A DNA stretch of 64,000 nt from Ectocarpus siliculosus (taxonomy: Eukaryota > Sar > Phaeophyceae > Ectocarpales > Ectocarpaceae), in assembly GCA_000310025.1 (NCBI GenBank), contig FN648368.1, positions 154,207-218,206 of the forward strand, in the 5' to 3' direction. The position numbers were made by a program, and so were the translations under genes. How positions within the stretch are numbered: the first letter of the stretch is position 1; every line of letters begins with the position of its first letter. The notes beneath the pieces were generated by a model. The model was not told the origin of the DNA and searched no databases. It was given only the letters and a program-made list of their open reading frames with translations. This document shows, piece after piece, positions 36,592-48,200 of the stretch.

Positions 36592-36850
36592 TCTAAACTG
36601 CCGCCGCTACTGCGTTAGGCGGCTGCTGCTGTCCTTCCGTTGCTTCACGCGCTCTGTAGCTGTCACACGTTACCCGACTTTGCTACAGCCCCTGCGTGGA
36701 CTCGATCACGGAATGACACCCCCAACTATAGACTAATAATTCCAAACACCGTGACCCTGGGTTTCCGGTAGAAAATGAAGCCAAATTCTAATTCGACTGT
36801 TACAAAATAAACACCAGTTTATTCTATCTGCTTCGACGAACAAACCTTCC
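36592..36850 (-). repeat. Terminal repeat A1
   Basis: The match to 34640-34902 ends at plus-strand position 36850, after which the two copies differ (tattg against ttttattt). Confidence 0.92.
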
Positions 36851-37738
36851 TATTGTTTTGTGGCAAAGTCCCTTCCCTATTTTTGGTCGGCATCGAGGCT
36901 CGAACCCGCGAAACTTCAAATCACAGACGCACGGTGTACCCCCGGGTCCACCGGGCGGGGCAGCAACTACGTACAACACTCGCCTCCCACGAGCGTTTGG
37001 CTGAATCAAGAATAACGTTTAGGTCGAAAGTTGAAAATTGATTATTGTGTGAATCCGGGGACACAACGAATGATCCCCGGGAGGGGAAGAAATAATGAAC
37101 AATAATCATCATCCCCAAACATGAAAGTTAAGCTGTGCGGTCACAGAGAGAGACGGTTTTCACGAACAAAAAAGATGACTCGGAACATTTTAGAACCATA
37201 ACGCCCGTGATGAAAATTGGGGCGTTCTACATTAACATTTGCGGCAGGGGAGCGTTCTAGTCTGTATCGAAGATAAAATAATTTGCAACGAGAGAGGTGC
37301 AGGCCAAGAAACATTCATCTCCACGATCGCATGCCGAATCTAGACACCGCTTGTGGCTTCCAAAAACCCTTCCAAAGTCATGTTCGGTGGAGCAGTCATA
37401 TCACCGATGGCGCCAGAGCGAGGCGCTATTCTAACGTTTTGTTACACCTCATCGACTTCCTTTCGCAGTTTGAGTGCCGGGAATATCTCGCGGGTACGCT
37501 GTGACGACCCTCTACCCTGTATAAGGCCCAAGCCAAGTACCACTGACGGGACTAGGCTACTTTCGGCTCTCTGACCTCAGATCGAACACCTTCATCCGCG
37601 AACCGCAACCCTCTCTCAAGAGACTTGCGGCCGATACAAGAAACGCAAGGCAAATCACATCATCATAATCAGTATTCGAACCGAGGAAAGCTACTTACTT
37701 TTAGTCTACTCGTACAAATAGTATACCAAATCTAGGAC
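36851..37738. other. Intergenic between the YR element and the kinesin gene
   Basis: No gene seen. A box-B-like word gggttcgagcc occurs on the minus strand at about 36895-36908, but no acceptor stem pairs with it, so it is not called a tRNA. Confidence 0.5.
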
Positions 37739-40700
37739 CTATGACCGTTTCCCTCCAGCAGGACGCGGAAGCTGAGACGGGGCCGTTTTCTTGGTGCCCT
37801 TCGCCTCCTTCTTGAGTCTAGCCAGTTCCTTCTTGAGATCCCTGTCCGCACAGAAGAACAATCAGGCGGCGAAAGAGTCGATAAGAATGTACGTGACATA
37901 CACGACTGTTCATTCAGTGCATCGTGCCGAATCCATTTTGAAAATATAATGGTTCGTGGATAGTTTCACGGTTGCAGGAGGATCGTAAAACACAAGGAGA
38001 ATGCACGAGTTGTGTTTAGTCTCGAGAAAATCAAGAAACGAACCGTCGACGGTTTGAGATATCCATGGGTCACATGTGGTCAGCGTTTGGGAAACGTGGA
38101 ATTCACTGGCGGATTGGCCGTCGGTCCTTGCTCAATACCGCTTCCCTCGCGAGCTCAGACACGCACAAACAAGGCGGGATGTGTCAGCACTCACTTGAGC
38201 TGCGCAGCACCATCTTCGCCCGAGTTTTCGCAGGCCTTCCCGAAGCTGAGGGTTTTCTCAGTCTTGTCCGCGTGGTTATCAGCTGGACTTACGCACAAGA
38301 TTGTCACAACCTGTTGACCGAAGCAATCCGGTAGCCACCGAGGGAGAATTCATGATGATCTTGGCAGATATGTCCCGACAATATTTACGTGGCTAACTGA
38401 GACTACGGTGCATGCACCAATGTTCATTCCGAACTGAGTTTCCCGTCACCAGAATACTTGCTGAGCCTCCGAGTACCACGTGGTTTGCACGTGCCGATGC
38501 CGATGTGCCCTATAAAGTGGTTTATCCTGAACAATGATCTTCTCTGAGGAGAATGTGCAGAAGCAATGCGAGGAGCGGGTTCATACCATGAATATATACA
38601 CTCACCTTGGCCGTGTCCGCGAGGCAACTCCTGACCATCCCTGGGAGCCCGTCCGCTCTGTCCGCCTTGTTGGTATTCACAATGGTCGCAGCAGCGTGAG
38701 CGCGCACGGTGTCTGCCAGGGCCGCCGGCCAAGCCTCTCCTGGCATCTCCTCCGCAAGCTCCACGATAACCATCTCACATGAGGAGGCTTCACTTGTGCT
38801 TCTGTTCACAAGCTCCACTCGGATTCTAGACAAGAAATGTCTGTCTTTCCGCTCCTCTTGGGAATTTCCGGATCCCTCCGCCTCCGGTGACGACATCGCC
38901 CGAGACCTAGCGTCCATGACGATCCTCATCACCTCTTGTGGTGAAGATGCCGCAACCGCGCGTCCCCATCGATTTTCCCCTTCCGTAGGGGCGGGGGATG
39001 TAACGTCTGGCTCCTCTTCGTTCTTCTTCTTATCAGAGATGTCACCTTCACGTACCACCGAGGAGGAATCGCCGCACACAGGCGGTGAATCCACCGGAGG
39101 TAGGAGATTCTCTACCACACCGCTACTGTCAGTAGCTACCTGTGGTGCCACAGGTATTGAAACCGCGACGACGCTGACCCAAACAACAAAAGCGCACTGC
39201 GCGACGCGATGCTTCAGCGTCGCGAACGTTTCTGCCACCAGTCGCGGGAACACTCCGGCCAAGGGTGTCACCTTGACAGCAACCCCCCCCCCACCATCGC
39301 CTAACGCCTCCTCGCCCCCGCGCTCGCCCCCTCCGCCGCCGCTACCGGCCTTCCCCTTACCCCTTTTCGGAACTTTCTTGGATTCGCCTTGATTCGCCGT
39401 TGCTGCAGGCGTCGCCGTCCCTTTGCCATCCTCGCCCGACATGTCCGCAATGAAGAAACCGTCACCCCCTGCGGCTGCCGCTGTCTGGTCAGGTTCTCCT
39501 ACAAGCGCCAGCGTCTTTCCCGACCGGGAAGCGCCTACGGCCATGAGAAGGACGTTGTGACCGTCCGCGAGCGTTGTCCCCAGCCCCGCAACTTCCTTGT
39601 GCAGCTCTGCCTGCGCCGCTGCAGTCGCCGCTACCTCGGCCGACGCATTTTGGAAGACGTGCGTAAACGTCCAATGTTGCTGTGCCGTCGTGAGGAGGGC
39701 CAGTGTCTGCTTACCATCTCGCAGGCACACCTGATTTGTTTGGGACAGCGCAAGAATAACCGAAGAGGACCGCGGTCATTCCAAGGTAGTCAGCACAGCA
39801 GGGCGGGAGAGCCCGATAAAGTGATCGGCATGGGCCCGGAAGGAATATCGAGATCGATGGGTTCGAGGAAATCGCGTTGGGCTGCAGGTTTCGCGAAAGG
39901 CGTTCCAGAAAAGTCGGTTTGTCTTGTTCTTCGCCCTATCTTCATGGTCGTAGCGTGTATATCGCGCTCACTGACAGTTTCTGTGACTACGCACCTCCTT
40001 GCATCCAGCCTCCTTCTCAAGAGCGTCCATTGGGCGCACTCGTGCATACATTCGTGTCTGGCCCTTCATATCTTCGATCTGGTTATGAAGCTGGAGAGGA
40101 CAGCAGCCAACGGGAACATAAAGGTGTTGAGGCGCATGAACAAAGTCCACGCGTATCTCAACCTAGACTGAACACTCCTAATCGGACGTGCGGCAGGCCA
40201 TCTAGTAGGGCTTTCGTGCCTTAAAAAAAACACTGGTCTAACAATGGTGGGAGTTGAATCCCTCCATCGACGGAGCATACCAAGTATGTGTTCCTCACGG
40301 TCACCCTCTCGGACGCCACGCAAGATCATATGTCAATCAGCTTTGACATATCGACAGAAAATTCTTAATCGATTTCAAGATTTAACTGGAGCTGCTGGGG
40401 TGTCCAAAAACTATTGTTTCAGTGCATAGTCCACATTCGTACCCACCGGAAGGTAGCGACCACAAGTTCGTCCAGGAAGCCAGCCCCAGGGCACCATGGA
40501 CTAAATTCATATAGGGGGACTATGTGAGGGCCTATAAAACGGTGCCTAACTCGCCTGCTTGGCACGCTCCATTTCTCTTCGGAGGCTCGTGTGCAACTGC
40601 TTGTTTGTCTGGTCGATTTGCTTCGAGCCGGCATGCTCTTCTGCATGTTGTTTCATCCACGCTCGAGCTTCATCCACTTTCCCGGCTCCCTGCACGTTCA

Positions 40701-43691
40701 TTTTCCCATTGGTCCTTGTGGTCGTTAGACACGGTCAGAAAACGGGCCGCCGCTCGTGATTGCTAGCGCAAAGGCACGGCCTCTTGTACCCCTCCTCGTA
40801 TTTCGATCAAGAACTACAGTGCATACGAAAATGAGCAGCCCGGGGGCGTGACGGCACTCCTACTGCCGTTGGTCTAATCGATACCGAGCAACGGTGCGAA
40901 ACAACCCAGCATGATCCGCCTGGGAGTCACACTTGCCTGCTTGGCCGCATCAGTCGCGTTCTTCGTTGTCGCAGCGGTCTCGGATAGTACTTGTGCAGCG
41001 CTCTCGACGGTTTCCTTGAGAAGGGCAGTTTCCCGGTCGACCTTGCCGATCAGACCGGTGGCGAATATCCGTGTGGGCAGGAAATCACGGGTGTTGAATG
41101 CAGGCGGTTACGTCCAGTTGTTGCAAATCAAAAAGGTGAATCCTGCCGCACCGAAATGGGGGTCTCTCGGCATCGTCCTCCGTTAAAATTAGTCTACTTC
41201 GTACTTTCTCTTCCGACATCTAAGGTCGACTCTGGAAGGGGAAGCAAGCAACAACAAACAACCCAAAGGAAAGTGATAACTGGCCAAAACGCAGCACCTT
41301 TTCGGTCAGGTCTCCCTCCAGTTCGACGCGCTCGGTGTCCCAAGCCTGCTCGGCCTTGCCCAGAGAGTCTGCAGCATCTGTTCGGATTTTCTCCACCTCC
41401 GCCACGTTGTCTGACCTCAACCGTTCGAGCCTGACGCGCCGGTCTTCCTCCTGCGCTTGCTGCTTTGCCGCACGCTGTTGGATCAGCGCCACGCAGGGTA
41501 CAGCACGGCGGGGGCCGGCGAGTTAGGTGGTCGCAAGCAACGGAAACCAATCATTTACTCATTTGGGAGACCTGATGAGAAACGGGTGAAATTGCCGGTT
41601 GAATGGGGTCAAATAGAGGAGTCTCACCGGTCGTCTTGCTTCTACAGGCCCTACTGACCGGGTCTCGCACACTTTCTACAGTTTTTGCTAAAACGCCCAT
41701 GGGACACCCATGCTTGACCCATGGGCATGCCCATGGGTAACCCGTGTGCAACCCATGGGCAGCCAGTGAGAGCCCTTCAACCGGAACCAGTGTGCCCCTA
41801 AACAATAGATTGTCTGCTTGGGAACAAGCATTAGAGATATCCCTAACGCTAACCCTGACCCTAACCCCAAGCCCACACGATACGAGCTAGGTTGACGCTG
41901 GTGGTTAAGTTGTAGGTTGATATGCCCGTGGCGAAGTTCTAGGTTGAAGTGCCCACGGTGGGCGCTTCATGGGCACTTCATGGGCCACCCATGTGCATGC
42001 CCATGGGCGGCCCATGGATGACCCGTGGGTGTCCAATGGGTGGTTTAGCAAAACCGTCAGTAGTGTGGGAGAGTGTGCTAACCCCGCGGCACTCTTTGGA
42101 TACGAAATAGGGAACTTTGCAAGCTTCTGAAAGCATTCCTGTTCGTGTTATCGTTCGCATCAACACAAGCAAAACAAACGTTTCCAACGCCTGGCTGGGT
42201 CTCACGATCCAGTAGATCCGAAACACGTTAATGAGAGTTGCATGGATGGAACGTTGATGACCGTGGCCTCACTCAACCATGTATCACATGTGTTCGTTAC
42301 TTTCCGTCACGTCTGAAACTTCTCGGCATGAAGTGAGACCTGCAAGGAGGGACATACTTACCTCCTCGACCGATCCCTTGGTAGCCTCGAGGGTTTCCGT
42401 GATATGGCTCAACCGCACGTTCTCGGCGGCTACGCCTGCCTTGAGCTTGGTAATCTCTTCCGAGAGCGAGTCACTCGCGGCCTGCCCCGAGCTATCGTCT
42501 GCCAACGCCGATCGGAGCTTTGCTACCCCACTCAATGCTTCTTCCGCCTGCGGTGTGAGCGAAAGAAAAAAAAAATGTCATTTTTGATGCGAAGTTTCCA
42601 CCTGACAGCCTCGTCTCGAAACATGTCCCCCGAAACATCTGCACCAACGAATCAACGTTGTCCTGGTTCTCACTTCTTCTTTCGTCTTGGACATAGTAGC
42701 CTCTCGCTTCCGGAAATCTTCCTCTAAGTTTCGAAGAGTCTTGCGCTGCTCGTTCAGGGCGCTTGCTTGGCGTTGCCGTTCCTCGGCCAGTTCATTTTCT
42801 TGCCGTGACACTGCCTCCTGCTCACACATGAAGGGGTAGGACAAGTGTGAAGGAGAGCGGGCAACGGAAATGGGAACACTACCTTATTGTTCTCTCAGGC
42901 TTTATCCAATCAAGTACATTGATCTCTGGCAAAGCAGATCAATACCTGTTCGAAACACAATCATAACCCGTAGCAAAACCGGTTCCACCGGCAAGCGCTC
43001 GCCATGAGATTGCCAAGGCGCGGGTCTAATCTTGAACCACAAAGCTGGCCGTGGAGGCGAAAACTGTTGTTCACTAGGCTATCGTAGTTCGACACACAAT
43101 ACGCATGGACATAGCCAGGCCGATTTGGCGGCGGCGCATGTATGCTGCTATACGTGGACCCTCTTGGTCTTGTATGGAGTTGTGAGTTGTCTCACGTTGA
43201 CGCAAATATTGAGAGTGCCGTCCAAAGTTGCTGCAAAGCTTGAGAGTGCCGTCCAAAATTGAGGATTTCTTTGCAGGAAGTCTGGTATAGATATTTTCCG
43301 ACCCTTCGTTGTCTTTTTGCGCAACAGAACCTACTCGGGGAATCAATAGAGCCCAACAACCACCCCCACCGACCTGAAACACTTTGTCCGCCTCGGCACG
43401 TAGTACCGCGGGTGAATCGACGCGCTTCAGGTTGTGCTGGGAAGACGCTCCTCGATGGAGGGACCTGTTGTTGCTGCTGCTGCCGTTGTTGTTGGTGGTG
43501 GTGGCGGTGGTGGTGTTCTTATCGCGCCCACCTTGCTGCCCCACTGCTGCTATCCCATCGATGCTTGTGCTGCTGTGTCTTCTGATGGTAAGGGCCGCAG
43601 GTACGAGCTCGGCAGTTTCCCCACTGCTTCGATGCTCCTCGGCTTCTTGGCTAGGCTGGACATGAGCGCCATCCTCGGTGGCGGGGGTCTT
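37739..43691 (-). CDS. Kinesin-14-type motor protein (coiled coil then C-terminal motor), divergent
   Basis: Exons 5' to 3': 43374-43691, 42674-42817, 42362-42547, 41298-41474, 40937-41041, 40555-40689, 39995-40090, 38606-39730, 38195-38310, 37739-37841 (stop tag). All junctions keep phase; about 835 residues. The first exon is low-complexity with polyasparagine. Five exons encode charged heptad coiled coil (for example LAEERQRQASALNEQRK and MKQHAEEHAGSKQID). The motor begins as in minus-end kinesin-14s: LHNQIEDMKGQTRMYARVRP. Then come TFTHVFQNAS, P-loop AVGASRSGKTLAL, VTILCVSPADN and EKTLSFGKACENS, and a short basic tail. The usual P-loop is GQTGSGKT, switch I SSRSH and switch II DLAGSE; here they read GASRSGKT, ERKDRH and ELAEE. 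A long Gly/Ser/acidic insert follows the P-loop. Function: probably microtubule binding; ATP-driven movement is doubtful. Start codon and promoter are not resolved (43.7-43.9 kb). The donors after 40937 and 40555 appear to be GC. Confidence 0.85.
41665..42082. mobile_element. MITE-like element with long inverted ends, rich in CCCATGGG
   Basis: In the intron between kinesin exons 42362 and 41474. The left end (41665-41765) and the reverse complement of the right end (about 41945-42082) share gcacact, then a block around tttttgctaaaac, then (c)cccat(g/t)gg(g)acaccc and several cccatggg palindromes. The inside has degenerate telomere-like words (ccctaacgctaaccctgacc). No ORF. I could not fix a target site duplication. 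Confidence 0.6.
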
Positions 43692-43891
43692 CTGGTTTTG
43701 GAAGACCCAGGTAAGCAAACCAATTAGAAAGACTTGAGAATGGCCAGGTATGTGACTATCGACAAATACCACCAACGTAGAAGAACTGGTTCACCGCACT
43801 GGAAAATGGCGAAGAGAATAGCGTCCGTATCTCTATGGGAGCACGCATGGCGTTCTCCGAATCTCCGAAACAATGTCTTTCTTCACGATGG

Positions 43892-44640
43892 CTATGACAG
43901 GTGACGGGAGCTCCACCACAGGTATCTGATAATCTCCCTTCTGATTCCGCCGTACGTTATGTCGAAAACTTCAGCCGGACTGGTCAATCTAGGCCCGAGG
44001 CTCTGTAGCAAGCGAACAGTGAAACGGAGAAGGGAACCCACCTGCTCGCCGTCGGTTTTCGGCGTGGACCGTTCCGCCCCGGTTTTGCACAGTTCGTCTT
44101 CAGAGGGAATGAGCGAAGAAACCCCAAGAGGTTCCAGTTTTGGGGATGACGCCTCCCCGAGGAAATCCATTTTCTTGATTCCGTAGCGTATCATGAGCGC
44201 TTGTAGCATTTCTTTGAAGTCCGCCTGTAGGCGCGATTTGTAGGAGCCGACAGCGAGGAGATCGGATGCCAACGAAGATTGTCGCGCGCATATCGTACCG
44301 ATTGAAACACAAAGCCTGCTATTGTTCGGTGACGCGCTTGAGAAACTACATCAATCGACAATTTCAGGTTCAAAATGAAGGGATGTACCGCAAGAGAGAT
44401 GTTCTGTGTGACCCTTGGGTCGAGGCCCTCCTGTAAGACCTGCACGGTGATGGGGTTCGCTATGTCGAAGACTGCGAGGTTGGACGATTGCGAGCGGCGA
44501 TTAAAGAAGGAGGCGACGAGGACAGCGAAACACTGTGCACAGCGTGCTAGGCTCCCCGTCTGTGTAGCTCACGATCTTGGTCTGCTGCCGGAAAACCCCG
44601 CCAAGGCGAGGTCGAAATCAATCGGTTTTCCTCTTTGAAC
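43892..44640 (-). other. Coding-looking exons of unresolved gene
   Basis: Minus-strand pieces look coding: TKIVSYTDGEPSTLCT (about 44536-44585), then a stretch with VFDIANPITVQVLQEG and ISLAVHPFILNLKLS (about 44350-44480), then SLASDLLAVGSYKSRLQADF and GIKKMDFLGEASSPK (43960-44290). The first could follow the ankyrin-WW exon ending at 45203 in phase 0. The alternating beta-strand style faintly recalls VPS13-type lipid-transfer proteins, but this is only an impression. They could also be the N-terminus of the kinesin gene. Confidence 0.45.
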
Positions 44641-45202
44641 AACCTAATCCGAGGTGATTACCAACCGCTACACACCACTGGTGTTTTGCTGAGGGTGGTT
44701 GATCATTCGTGAATCTTCCTCGTCTTCGTGATTTTTCTTCATCTTCCCACCCTAATAGCAATGACAAATGAATGCGAACCCTCCCGCAAGGGTTGAGCTC
44801 TATAGGTTCGGGTTTAGTTCGGAACAGCCCCCCCCGCTCCCGCCCGGCGAGACCGGCGACGCACCTTAGGAGTTCACAGCGTTTCGTGAAGTGTCAACAG
44901 CATTGCCAAAAACGCTTCGGAAGGCCCACAGCGACACCTACACGATTCCTGGGTTATCTACAATCGGGGATGAGGAATGACGAATTCACCAGCGTTGTGG
45001 CACACAGACAAGGACAAGGCGACAGAAAATACAGACGAGGACTGCTCGCCCATTTCGGTCTTAATACGCCATGTTCCGACTGGAAAAGCAAACAACACGT
45101 GAGCTCTGTTGAGACAGCGTAACCCCTCAGCATGCGTGCACCGGTCACGACCACCGGGTGGGGCTGAACTAGACGTGCTGCAGGACGGAAGCTGTTTCGC
45201 AC

Positions 45203-48200
45203 CTTTCCTATTTGCATGGCCAGGTCCACCTCCATCAGCTTCAGTGGGTCCGCTCGGCTGAAGATGGCAACCAGCCACGACCGCACCTGCTCCTGCACTA
45301 GCCATTCCCGGACCCCTAGGGGCGGGAGTGTGATGGATGCAGACACAGCCCCGGTTTTACTGCCGTTGACACTGCCAGCAGTGGCGGGAACAGTCGCCAG
45401 AAACTCTTTGGCGACTGCCTGCAGGTCAGTTTCCCACCATGATTCACCTAAAGAGAACAGGACAGAAAGCATTAAATCGTGCGAGCCACAGCGCGGACGG
45501 CGAGATCTGGTTAATCGCCATGTTTTCGATGTTCACGACCGGGGAACTTCATTGGCGCTAATGAACGATTGCTATGCCGAAGAACCACTCACCCGTCTCG
45601 TCGTTCATGTAGTACGCGAGCTCCGTCTGCGGATCAATGTGGCGGATCCAGAGGCCGCCGGTCGGCCCCGACGCCTCCCCTTCATCTCCCGTATCCATTC
45701 CCGTGTAGGCTTCCTCGACCTCTTCCCATCCCTCTCCCTCCTCTTCACCGCCGAACAGCTCGACTACATGTTCGTGCCCCGCGTCCTTGGCGTATTTCAC
45801 AGCTGTGTAGTTGTAGTAGTCTTGGGTCTGGGGGACGTGCAAATATGAAATGCGGGCACAAGGGGTTATGGAGGTGGCGTTAGAGTTTTGGAACAGAGAC
45901 AGAATGATTTTCATGTTTTCCGGTCACGACGTTGTCAATGCATTATGTCCCCATCACTCGATCCACAATCGATTTCTGCTGAGCACTGCATTGCTTGCCT
46001 TTGGCTGCGCCCCGTGCTCTACCAACAAAGCGCATATCTCGGCGTCGCCAGAACTTGCAGCATAGTGTAGCGGGGTACAACCGTACGTAGTCTCGGCAGT
46101 GGATGTTTCAGCGCCCCTCCACAACAACGCTTCGGCTGCGTCGTAGGACAGCGAGTCAGCGAAGCAGGTGTAGTGAAGAGCGCAAATACCGACCGCGTTC
46201 ACTGCCGTAGGATTCGCACCCTTCGCGAGAATAGGCTCCACGAGATCCTGCCGGGTGGGGTGGAGAGCGGAGGATCCACCAGGCGAGTGCGCATGAAACT
46301 TCATTCCACTGACGATCAAAAGCGTATCTCAATGTTGTTCTAGTGCACGACTCCTAGAGGTAGCGTAAACCGTGATATGTTCCCTCAAATAAGTTACGCC
46401 AGCGGGAGGCAGCCGACCATTTCCTGGGCTAATCTGTCCTGAAAGCATTCCTCACGCACGGTTGGCCCAAACTTCCCCGATGCCGGTATCGTTATCTAAC
46501 ACGCGTGCATGAGGTAGAAACTCTTTGCTGCTGCGCATGTACCCAGGCGTCGTAGCCAGAACAACAAAGTTGAGCACATATTCTGCTGAGAAACCCAGCG
46601 GAAAACACAGAACCCCTACTCCAACCTTTCAATCCTTAATCATTACGAAAAACCTACGTGGTTTCGTACAGTCCGCAGGACAAGAACCAACGCTTAACAG
46701 TAGCGGAAACCACACTCAAGAACACTCGAACAGAGCGTCGTTTCGGATCGGGGTGGGGTTTAGTAGTCGGTAAGTTTCAACGAGCCGCACCTCGCACCCG
46801 TGTTGACAGGCGAGAATGAGCAAGGTATCCCCAGCCTCGTTGCGAACATCTATTGCGTCGGGACGTACACTTGCAAGAGTGGCTTTGACCATTTGGTCCA
46901 TCGGCCCATCATCTCCCCCATAGAAGGGTACAAGGCCGAACAACGTTCGCATAGTCTCGTCTTTGATGTAGTGCCTGCATCGCGTTGGAACACAAGCACC
47001 AAAGTGAGATGTACCGTCCGGTAGGTCAGGTTGGTAAACTTCATCTCGTCTCGCTTGGCAGCATCATCGGCGGGGGGGACGTGCCCGTATCCTTAAACAT
47101 AGTGTCTTGTGGTAGTTATTGCCCCTACCTTGAAGCATTCGCGAGGAAGAACGTATCGGAACATATTTCTCGTAGCCCGGGAAAAAGTGTCGAGGAGTCA
47201 CATGAGGACGTTGGCGCTCATTCGTTACTGCGGGATGAGTGGAAAAGCCGTTTCGAACGCTTAAGAAACGCTACCTCTGTTCACACAGTACCTATTTGCA
47301 GGTCTTTTTCGCTTCGGCTTGCCAGCCTTCTGCACGGTTGGAACATTGTTCCCGTCGGCCGGTTTTGCTTCATTGGTATCCTCTCGATCGTCATCGACAA
47401 TGACACGCACGACAACACCGCCACCGCCATCATTTCCATCACCTCCATCCATCGACTGTTCGTCGATGCCACCGCCCACTTTGTCCTGTCAATATGCGGA
47501 ACGCGCACGTACGCGCAACGTGAATGATTAGCGTATCAATAGCCGTTCGATGCCTGGAACAACAAGAGACGCGTATGAGATGACAACAGAGGGCTCGTTT
47601 CAGTAATGGGAGCTGGGGGTCTGGGGATAGACAACGCGTGTATGTGTGTGTTTGTTTGCTAGTCATGCCTCTCAGTCGTGAACAGCATGGTGGGGGCGTC
47701 GTGATCTCTCCGTTGTCCACAAGTACCAAGCTCCCATTCGTTTTTTCATGCCTGCGACACGAGATCACCGTTACGTGGTGATGTTCCGTTTAACAGCCCC
47801 TTATACTAACGCACGCCGGTATTCACGGTGCAGCCACCACCTACCGGAGTGCCAACTCTGCCGGGAAAAGGGCGAGTAAAGGGCAATCGGGCGAGATGAC
47901 CCCTTGCGTCTAATTGATTGGTGAATAAGGGATGCTTTTCGCTGTACACCACAGACTTCTCGAACCTGCACCGTACCTAGCTTCGTTCCTTCTGACAGTT
48001 CATGCTCGGTGTGCCTCTCAGAGGAATGCAACTGGGATCGCTCGGTTCACCACCGTAGACACAAGCAGAAGGAATTGGACCCTTGTCTCCCTGCCTTACC
48101 ACACGATCACCGACCGTAGTTCTTTCCGTGCGTGCTCCCGGGCGTGATGATGATCTATGAAAGACGAAGATAATCCTGACACCTCTGGTCGAAGTACGTG

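Larger units (their letters stand above)
34332..36850 (-). mobile_element. Compact tyrosine-recombinase element with split direct repeats (Ngaro/PAT-like order)
   Basis: Read on the minus strand, the order is A1 (36850-36592), an internal region with a tyrosine recombinase, B1 (35142-34903), A2 (34902-34640) and B2 (34569-34332). A1 and A2 are near-identical, as are B1 and B2. The A1-ORF-B1-A2-B2 order is the hallmark of PAT/Ngaro retroelements, which move through circular intermediates using a tyrosine recombinase. Those elements also carry gag and reverse transcriptase; here the interior is only about 1.45 kb and holds the recombinase alone. It may be an internal deletion derivative moved in trans, or a YR-only lineage comparable to Cryptons but with split repeats. 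About 70 bases separate A2 from B2. Confidence 0.8.

Noticed and set aside
36880-36990. tRNA or tRNA-derived SINE on the minus strand because of gggttcgagcc
   Set aside because: The T-arm pairs only in part, and no 5' acceptor strand complementary to the 3' side was found.
41838-41872. Interstitial telomere array (ccctaa-like words)
   Set aside because: Only a few degenerate units inside the MITE-like element; too short for a telomeric array.
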